Of a DNA stretch of 64,000 nucleotides, positions 56,289 to 64,000 are shown piece by piece. The position numbers and the translations under genes are program-made. The notes beneath the pieces were generated by a model. It had not been told where the DNA came from. It was given only the letters and a program-made list of their open reading frames with translations, and did not search any database. Position 1 is the stretch's first letter; every line of letters starts with the position of its first letter. Origin of the DNA: Eonycteris spelaea (Eukaryota > Chordata > Mammalia > Chiroptera > Pteropodidae); the NCBI GenBank assembly GCA_003508835.1, contig PUFA01000034.1:7156501-7220500 (forward strand), given 5' to 3'.

Positions 56289-58695
56289 TGTGCTTGGGTT
56301 TGTATGCATGTGCACAAGTATGGCTGAAAAATGAGGCCAGGCAGGGTAACTATATGATATAAATTCATCCCTGTAAGTTATTGAAGTGGATACTTTACAA
56401 GGAAATTAATTAGGAATATCAACATGTAGAAAATTCATAAGCATTTTAATGACTACCAATGATACACAATTTATTCTGCTAAAAGAAAGCTCAATCAAGA
56501 AGCAAATTGTAATTATGGGCATAAGAAAATTTGAGACTTGACCATTTGACCAGTTAAGTCAAATTAAAAAATTAAGCCTATTTAACCTCCACATTGACTA
56601 CTACTTTTGAAGACTTTGACTAATATGTAACACATTGTCTGACTCTCGGGAGTCTTCATTTTAATTTATCCTCGTTTGTAGTTATAATACATGTACAGGT
56701 GACATATTTTGCATCTCTTTACATAGGTCACCTTCCCTTTCTTACCTAACCCTTTATCACTGAATACATGGATTAAAATAAAACAATATTTTCATTTTGT
56801 TATATTTTTCCATCGTTTACTTTTAATGTTTATTTGATTACTGAAGATATTTCGGGTACATAATAATGCCCTGGGCTACTAATTTAGGAGAAGTGTCATC
56901 GAAAAAAGAAAGCCCCCCAAAATTATATATATATAAGTCCCAAATTATGGCACTGGGATGCAGGAAGAGCAGTATAGTGAGATAAAATAACCTTTTCATG
57001 TCCTGGGACACTTTTCAGCCTTGTCTTAGAGAGCATTCACAGCCAGTTGTATGATAGCTCCTGAGAACAACAGTATTCTGCTGGAAGAGGGTCGATTCAG
57101 CGTTGATGTCTGGCACAGATAAGCAAGTCTGATTATATCGGAGGGGTTTCAAGTTGCTTTTAATCGTTCCAGTACCTGTTTTTTACATGCACACACACAC
57201 ATGCACTCATAAAACAGTGTTTTGATTTACTTAAACATATCAAAATATGTTCAATTATAACATATAACCTTGTTGCACCTACAACAGCAACGCCATTCAT
57301 ATATGTCTCTATTAGGAAATAACATGGAGTATAGTCTTGAAAATTCATCATCAGGAAATACTGGCTAGTTTTATAGAGCATCTCCAAGTTCATGCTATTC
57401 ACCCCAATGCCTGTTATTAATGCAGGCATGGGACAGGCAATCGATCAGTATCAGCTGAATGCACAAACACTTTCAAAATAAAGGAATTGCTTCCCTCATC
57501 ATGAAAACTTAGAGCATTCTTTTTTTTTCAAATTTCTCCTTTTAATTGCAAAAGTATCACACTTTCCAACACAAAGAACAACCCCCCACCCTTGCCCTTA
57601 AATTCTTAGAGTTCTGCTAGAATTCTAAGGAAAAAAAAATAAGTTTATTCCCCTAATTTTTGTGTGGAAAGACTGGTGCTAACATGGTTGTTGTCTGATA
57701 GAAATTCCTAAACAGCTTTCAAACCCCCTAGGAAGCTGTTGTAGCAGAGGGCAGGATGGCAGCTGTCCCCGAGGCCACTCAAGCTGCTCCCAATCCCACC
57801 CCTTGCAGCATCCTCGCTGGGTACTCAGTTGTCTTTACGCAGCATCCCTTATATCACAGGAGAAAGACCTTGCCGTGTCCTCCCTGATTCTCCTAAAGGT
57901 AATGCAAAGAGCACATCCCTCAAAATTCACACAATCCCTCCCTTATTACTGAGCATGAGAAACTAACAGGCAGTCAGATGACAGTCATCTTTTTATGAAA
58001 ATATATTGATAATTATAGAGATACATGCTATCTCCATTCATTCTATTCACAGACAGTTCTACATCCTGTAAATACTGATCTTTGCAAAATACAGCTTAAT
58101 GAAACAGCTGACATTTTATGACTTAAATTGCTTGATTATAACAATTTTTTAAAACATTTATTCAGGACCATTTGAAAAAAAATTTGAAGGCTATTAAATC
58201 ACTTAGTTTTGGGACTTTCTTACTTGACTTTTACAGAACAAACTAAAATGTATACACATATGCCATTTAATACAGCATTTGCTATAAAATTTAAAAATAT
58301 TTTTTAATTTTCTCTAAAGATATTTGGTTCTACATTTCTTGTTTAATTTATAATTGACTATAATTTTTCAGCAAATGTGCCTATTCTACAATTTTGGCAA
58401 AGGAGGAAATCCAACATAAATATTGTTTTCAAAAGAAATGGCTTTTTATAAATACTGAATTAAAACATTAATGAATTTGGTCTAATCACAGATCATAGAG
58501 ATGTTATTATATATACATTAAATTATATTTTGTATTTTTTAATATTTTGAGTAATAAACTTTTTCTATTTTCAAATATTCTTTAGACCTTGAGAAGCTTG
58601 CAAGTCCCAAGCACTATGTCATCCCTAGAAAATGACATTGGCAAAGATGTCAAGGTTCTCAGATTTCATTTCTTTTGTCCATTTGGAACCTACGT
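56288..58695. other. Unassigned noncoding sequence
   Basis: No gene. A short repeat-like phrase at 57535-57560 ('ttttaattgcaaaagtatca') recalls an old LINE 3' end but is too short to place. The segment 57720-57900 is GC-richer without a recognisable element. An 89-codon minus frame at 57160-57429 has no domain. Confidence 0.4.
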
Positions 58696-58699
58696 TTTG

Positions 58700-59000
58700 C
58701 AATGTTCCTTGCGGCTAAGTGTGGTCATGTGACTAGGTCACAGCTGGGATGAGGTGGAGCAGAGATGAATCTTAGATCACATGAGAGAATATGCATGGAG
58801 AAGACAGATGAGCAAACACGCAAAGCCAATGAAGAAGTTTAGGTGCAAAACACAGAGGAGATGCCATGTCAATCCTGGACCGTTTCTGCTTGGACCGTTG
58901 CAGAGGGAGTAAGTGAGGGACAAAGTCTTTCACCTTACTTAAATCAAGGTTATGTTGCCTTTTGTAACAAACATTGAACTGGTATCCTAAGTAGGTTATT
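58700..59000. repeat. Possible ancient interspersed repeat (LTR-like)
   Basis: 'ttgcggctaagtgtggtcat', 'gtgactaggtcacagctggg' at the left and 'cttttgtaacaaacattgaa' at the right resemble the ends of a dispersed element with 'ggctaggtgtggccatgtgactaagttctgg ... gttacagcagc'. The middle is not assignable. The 128-codon minus frame at 58772-59158 overlaps it and has no known domain. Confidence 0.4.
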
Positions 59001-60539
59001 GTAAGATGCAGGACTGAAACAGAGCTGGCTTGGGCTCTCGAAAAGATGGCCTGGTGGAGAAGATACATAGAGATGTAGACACAGAGGTAGATATATAGAT
59101 ATTTCAACATACGTAGCAAGATGATTTTATTTATAGTACCTTTTTTTTCACTGACCAAATCTGAATATGTAAGTATAACACCTTCAAGTGTTTATACAAG
59201 AGCAATGATCAGTCTCTGCAGTGAAGACCTTCAAAAAATATCATTCTAAATTCTATGGCCTCACATATACATTTACAGTATATATTTTAGAAACATAGTT
59301 TATTAATTCTATATTTTATAAACATCAGACTTTGCTCACCGATGGCAACTTTTGGTCAGCCCTTCTTATGTCTGGCTCCTCCACCTTTCTGTCTTCACAG
59401 TAGATGTAACATGGCCCTGCTTGTCTTATAAGTGGGCTTCTTAATGCATAAATGCATTTGCAAATGAGTTCCCAGAACATGCTAATGACATTTTGTTCTG
59501 GATCATTTCCAAAATGGTTGCAAGCAAACAAGCTCATTTAAGAGGGGGAGGGGAGAGGGAGAGAAAGAGAGAGAGAGAGAGAGAAACAAAGACAGAGACA
59601 GAGACAGAGACAGAGAGAGTTTGGAAGCAGACAATTAACCAATGGCTGTTAACTAAGAACATTTGCACGTAAACATGATTACTTGGGAAATAACATTGGA
59701 GTCCAATTCACTGGCATTGGAAATTGAAAATTGACTCCTTCAAGTTCAAAAGCTTTACCACAAATCACAAGGTTCATTAATTACCCTACAGAGGATCTTG
59801 GTAGTTGCCTCTCTGTAAAATCTGCTGCCTTTATATATCTGAGGCTTAACTAGAGAGACAGGGTCAAGAGTACAATGTCTGTTGATGTAATTTGGTTCTT
59901 CAATGGCAGTAGCATATGGAGAGCATGTAACTATGATGTGTTCAATCCAAGCAGATTAAAATAACAGTCTGGGATTTGAAATAACTTTTGAAAAAGATGG
60001 AGCCATCTTATTTTTGTCACTACTTTCAAGAGATAGAAATGATATGTGTAACGTGGTCTAAAATTTTTGTTTTGTTTTGTTTTGTATGCTTCATTTTTCT
60101 ATTTGTGCCTGTATTTATCTTTGCTTTTGGTTTTAATCAAATAAATAAACTGCTTTCTACTTACTAGATAATATTGATCCTATTAAAATAATGGCTAAGC
60201 AAATAATTAAATTGAAGAAGAAAATCTAAATAATTTGTGCATATTTTAATCATTTATCCTATAGAAATTTCTGATTTTCTGTCAGTCTTCAGAAAGGCTG
60301 CTTGTTATTCATATTTTAAGACACTCAGAAAAATTAATAAAATACTGAACATTACAAAACATTTATTTCCCAGTCATGGAGATTTCAATAAAAAAGATTA
60401 TTTTGAAACAATCTAAGATGATAAATAAATCTTTAACTATTGAGAAAATGAAACAGAAAGGGAAAGAAAGTGGTGGGGAGAAAGATGGAGAGAGAAGATG
60501 AGTGAGCAGATCTAAAGAGAGCAGAGAATTGCAGGAGTC
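59001..60539. other. Unassigned noncoding sequence
   Basis: Holds the purine tract at 59541 and a (TTTTG)n stretch at 60069-60084. No gene or other repeat recognised. Confidence 0.45.
59541..59620. repeat. Polypurine tract: (GA)n then (GACAGA)n
   Basis: G-rich start (AGAGGGGGAGGGGAGAGGGA), then about ten GA units, then four GACAGA hexamers. It is purine-only except for the C of each hexamer and one spacer. Confidence 0.95.
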
Positions 60540-60713
60540 AGAATAACCCGGAGTTTATCAGTTTACGCTGACACATTTCCTTGGCAAAGGCTGCGGACTG
60601 TAGGCAAAGTCACATGGCTGGGAGGCTGGTGTGTGTCTGCTTAAGAGCCCGTGAAGCTTTTCGCCTCTAGACTAGCATGTGTACCATGTGATGCTGGGGT
60701 TGCCATGGTAAGT
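60540..60713 (+). promoter_or_regulatory. GC-richer block ending in a strong splice-donor-like site
   Basis: The block rises in GC against its flanks and contains several CpGs. It ends CCATG then GTAAGT (60708-60713), a full match to the intronic donor consensus with G at the last exon base. GTTGCCATGGTAAG at 60699-60712 matches the RFX X-box palindrome at 13 of 14 positions and overlaps the donor. A short open start, ATGCTGGGGTTGCCATG (60691-60707), reaches the donor in frame. It may be a promoter with a first exon of a long or noncoding transcript, or only an enhancer. No acceptor partner could be assigned. Confidence 0.3.
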
Positions 60714-61405
60714 ACATAGTGTGCAACTGAGCTTTTTTTTTCTTCTTCCTAATATGCTGCTCTAGTATAGATGCACCAGAATTCAAATTAATACTATAAG
60801 AAAATCACTGGAAGAAGAAGCTTTATGGGCTTTGGTTAAACATTCAGCACTTACGTTAGATTCTGTAAGCAAATGTGTTACATGCATTTATTATTTTTCC
60901 TCAAATATAAACTTTGTCTTAAAATCGTCAATAGATTGTCAGCATACAACTTAAAAATATGTCGACCATAGTTTCATTGTTTCATCATTTGCTATGTTGA
61001 GGCTTATAGAGAAGGTTTTAGATACTTGATTTGTTTTTAATCTCTGAAGAAAATGATTCTTTTTGTTGTTCTTCAAAATATTATAGGTATTGCAAAACAT
61101 TCCAGGAGTGTCAAACTTTTTGAAAATCGAAAGACATCATAATGGATTTGACGTAAAAGCTTCCTTGAGAATTATATCGTGGGGTTGTAGCCTTCATGGG
61201 ACTTTCTGAGTGCTCAGAGGTCCTACAGTGTCACAATGTGGAAAACAAGCTTAGCATTCCGTTAGTAATTTGAAATCCTGCTGGGGTGGCCCAAGTGACC
61301 TGCCAGATCTACTTGACTCAAGCAACAGCAACTGATGGGCAAGCCATTCTCACCCCTAAATCCCGCCCCCAAAGTAATGCTTTATTTCTCTCTCCTTATT
61401 CTCTT
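60714..61405. other. Unassigned noncoding sequence
   Basis: No gene or repeat family recognised. Confidence 0.45.
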
Positions 61406-61407
61406 TT

Positions 61408-61615
61408 GTAGCAGAACTGTTCTTTGAAGTCAGATACACCTGAGCTCTACCACAACTCTGCCACTTGCTGTGTGATCTTGGCAAACTTCTTAAAGTCTCT
61501 AAGACTCTGCTTCTCCACCTACGAAATGAAGCCAATGATAGACTCTACCCTGTGGAATTATCATCTTGATTAAATAGACTGAGGATGTAAAAATGCACGG
61601 GACCTGATATGAGAT
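61408..61615 (+). mobile_element. MIR SINE, near full length
   Basis: 'ctttgaagtcagatacacct', 'gagctctaccacaactctgc', 'cacttgctgtgtgatcttgg', 'caaacttcttaaagtctcta', 'agactctgcttctccaccta' and 'cgaaatgaagccaatgatag' track MIR in order. It is the best preserved MIR in the window. Confidence 0.92.
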
Positions 61616-61908
61616 GCTCTCGTGATCTCTGTATAATTACTTACATCTTTCACGTATCATGCACGTTCTTGAAAGCTAGCTATCCTAGAACTTCAAAAAT
61701 TCTCCCTAAGTTCTCTGAAGTTTTATTTTTCATCTAGATTAATAATCTACCTAGAACGGTCAAAAGCGAGTATCGTTTAAAGCTCAATTTCCTGATGTTT
61801 TGTCCAATAACATGTTTTGGGAGCTCAGATTATCAGTGAAATTCCCTGTAGAAGAACTGGCCTTGATGGTGGCAATTAGGTCAACAAAACTGACAGGTAA
61901 ACTAGCTG

Positions 61909-62114
61909 GGCTTGGACAACTATGGCCTGTAGGCCAAACCTGGGCCTCCACCAGTTGTTGTAATGACCTTTATTGGAATGGTCATGCTCATTAACAAAGG
62001 TATTGTGGAGGGTGATTTCACACTGCAACAGCAGAGTTAAGCAGTCTCCACAAAGATTTTATGGTCTGCAGAGCCTAAAATAATCACCATCTGAAAACAT
62101 TTGCTAACCCCTGG
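61909..62114. mobile_element. hAT-Charlie MITE, MER33-like
   Basis: 'ggacaactatggcctgtagg', 'ccaaacctgggcctccacca', 'gttgttgtaatgacctttat', 'tggaatggtcatgctcatta', 'caacagcagagttaagcagt', 'ctgcagagcctaaaataatc' and 'ttgctaacccctgg' follow a familiar non-autonomous hAT element end to end. The exact family name is from memory. The 63-64 codon frames on either strand here are not genes. Confidence 0.75.
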
Positions 62115-62815
62115 ACTAGAGGGTATTTGCGTCGGAAAGCACAGATAGAAGGTGAAGGTTTTTAAAAAGCAGTGCCGTGAAATAATGCTCAGAACTCCAA
62201 TTCCAGCCATGTTTTCAAACTCCAGCATGAAACCTGCATTAAGAAGGAACCCAGTCTAACAGGGAAGAGAGAGGAGTAGTCACTAGGGTCAGGGGGAAAA
62301 AATCAAGATTTAATACTATAAATGATCACGAACTTCACTTTCTTTACTTCCCAAGGAAGAAGAACACGGTTGCTAAGACAGCCCAGGGACCTGCTCTCTC
62401 CTGAAGAGTTCAGGTATTGCTCAAAAACTGGAGGAGGGACAATCAGCCTCTCTTGCCTTCCCCAACAACCCCCCCCCAACACACACACACACCAATCCAG
62501 AAAAGTTGCCTTAATTTACACAATAAATAGTTTAGCCAGAGAGGGGAGGGTAAAGAAGAGACCTTGAGTTGCCTGGTATTGAATCTATTAGAAGTTTATA
62601 GATGGAAAAGAGAGTCATTGTGCTGAGTTTTCTAAATGAACTGACCCTGCGGCTACTCTTTAAGAGACTCCATCAAAGGTCTGAATCACTTTACAAAAAT
62701 TCCAAGTTGTTAAACTCTCATTTGTTGGAATGAGATTCTTTGCCAGAGTCTGACCATTATTCCGGCTCAGTTTTAATTTTACATATGGAAATCACTACAG
62801 AAGATGCATTAAATA
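62115..62815. other. Unassigned noncoding sequence
   Basis: Contains a C9 run and (AC)n at 62469-62492. No gene recognised; the opposed 61- and 81-codon frames span that simple repeat. Confidence 0.45.
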
Positions 62816-62819
62816 TACA

Positions 62820-63010
62820 TAATAGAATTACAGAAAGTGCTACGAGAGTAAATAATGTAGAACGACCATTAATGTCTGTAAAGACCAGAGAAGCTTTCAG
62901 AGAGATACTGTCTTGAGCTGAGTCCTGAAGGAATCACAGGGACCTGTCCAAGACACAGGCTCACAAATGGTGGGAAGTACACAAGTGTGAGCAGAGGCTG
63001 AATTTGTGGG
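62820..63010 (-). mobile_element. L2 3' fragment, minus orientation
   Basis: 'cagaaagtgctacgagagta', 'gaagctttcagagagatact', 'gtcttgagctgagtcctgaa', 'ggaatcacagggacctgtcc' and 'acaagtgtgagcagaggctg' follow reversed L2 (ataagtgctatgaag, gaaggcctctctgaggaggtgacatttgagctgagacctgaagg, acagcatgtgcaaaggccctg). Confidence 0.7.
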
Positions 63011-63049
63011 AACCACACATTTTCTATGGTTGGTGAGTAGTGACCCTTC

Positions 63050-63180
63050 TAGAAATATTTATATTCCATTTACCTTTCACAATCATCTGACAAGATGGGC
63101 ATATGACTGTAATTTTCATAGATGAGGAAATTGAGATTCTTTGAGAATAATACATTTGACTGAAAATACACAGTTTGATG
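63050..63180 (-). mobile_element. MIR SINE fragment
   Basis: 'ccatttacctttcacaatca', 'gggcatatgactgtaatttt', 'catagatgaggaaattgaga' and 'ttctttgagaataatacatt' fit reversed MIR (catttaatcctcacaaca, attttacagatgaggaaactgagg). Confidence 0.72.
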
Positions 63181-64000
63181 GAGTGTTATTATTTGTATCT
63201 CATTTGGTATTGTATTAAAAAAAATGACCCATTTGTTGACAATGTCAAATACTAAATGGTGATTATCTGAGTAACACTCAAAATGTAGCCAATCTGAATG
63301 ATCCTTAACATTCATCCAGCTGTTTAGAGTTTTATGAAGAAAATCTTAAGACGAAAGGCATTCTTTTTGTTCAGAGAGCTTTAGTAGGTTTTTTAACTTT
63401 TCATTTATCTTATCGAAAGTTTCCACATGTTATTGCCCAACAGTTTTCTATGTCCAACAAAAATCTAAACTAAATAAGATAATATAGGTCAGTTATACCA
63501 GGAAACTAGTTTTATTTCTCTTTCTGAATTCAGCAACAATTGACTATATGACTTCAGGAAGCCCACTTTCTTTTTGGCAGATATTACATATTAATCTAAA
63601 TCTGAGAAAAATGGTAAAACAGGCGTTTGTTACCAGACCACTGCCAATCCTTTCAACTCACAATCTCCTTGCATCTTATCTATCCCCTTAAAAGAGTATG
63701 GCTCTTTCACCTATTATCAGGAATGGATTTAATAAATCATTGAGATTAAGGCAAAACTAATACCAATATAACAATACTAATATGCTACCTCTTCATTTGC
63801 CTTTGAACCACTATGCAAGCAAAAAGAACAATTTTATACTTTTGAGATTTCTGACATTCGTTGTATCAAAGGAGATATTTTCACAGGGCGAGGGAGGGTT
63901 AAATTATAATCCCCTAAAATTATATCATATTACAAACTTTCTATTCATTTATGAATAAGATCTCACAATAACAATCAAAAATCATTCAATAAATCATTCA
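63181..64000. other. Unassigned AT-rich sequence to window end
   Basis: No gene or named repeat recognised. The last bases, with repeated ATCATTCA words, may be the start of another LINE tail cut by the window edge. Confidence 0.4.

Noticed and set aside
56177..56368. Frame with a threonine-histidine run
   Set aside because: Translation of the (GT)n microsatellite.
58772..59158. 128-codon minus-strand frame
   Set aside because: Overlaps a repeat-like segment; no domain, no splice signals, composition-driven.

Overview
The window is AT-rich mammalian nuclear DNA with no protein-coding gene that I can support. No open frame exceeds about 130 codons, none reads as a known protein, and no set of frames is joined by convincing splice sites. 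The content is ancient mammal-wide repeats (L2, MIR, MLT1/MaLR LTRs, hAT-Charlie MITEs), a few younger L1 3' ends, many microsatellites, and long unique sequence. It looks like a gene desert or the interior of a very large intron. All repeat family names come from memory of consensus sequences, not from a database search.

Organism: a placental mammal, most likely a bat. The minus-strand L1 tail at 23765-24046 is of a type (attggggtaacattggttaat followed by an ACATCTGTATATT-like stretch) that I associate with chiropteran L1s. The L1 3' UTR at 46034-46495 is of a laurasiatherian type. I see no primate Alu, rodent B1/B2, carnivore SINEC, ruminant Bov or equine ERE SINE. I also see no bat VES-type tRNA SINE, which would fit a fruit bat or another lineage with low SINE load. 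This species call is an inference.

Layout. 1-7 kb: mostly L2 remains, including an opposed pair at 3.2-3.6 kb and two long plus-strand copies at 3.8-4.5 and 5.4-6.4 kb. 7-17 kb: largely unique sequence with scattered MIR/L2 and candidate conserved noncoding stretches. 17-18.6 kb: MER20, MER5A and MIR close together. 20-25 kb: two short L1 insertions nested in L2 copies, each with a target-site duplication, then a GGAT/GATA microsatellite. 25-33 kb: MIR, MER5A, an MLT1 LTR and a long AC repeat. 33.5-34.2 kb: a GC-richer island with a consensus-quality CTCF motif. 34-41 kb: unique AT-rich sequence with a homeodomain/octamer-rich candidate enhancer and an 18-bp tandem duplication of an octamer-bearing unit. 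41-46.5 kb: MaLR LTR, MIRs, L2 tails, a C-rich G-quadruplex/GC-box motif and an L1 3' end. 46.5-53.5 kb: microsatellites, a possible unclassified LTR, MIR and L2. 53.5-64 kb: MIR, a near-full MLT1 LTR, a GC-richer block at 60.54-60.71 kb ending in a strong splice-donor-like sequence, a MER33-like MITE and terminal MIR/L2.

No coding operon, CRISPR array, tRNA, rRNA or new biochemical system was found. The items most worth checking are possible regulatory elements (CTCF site, G4/GC-box cluster, X-box-like palindromes, CNE candidates) and the first-exon-like block near 60.6 kb.
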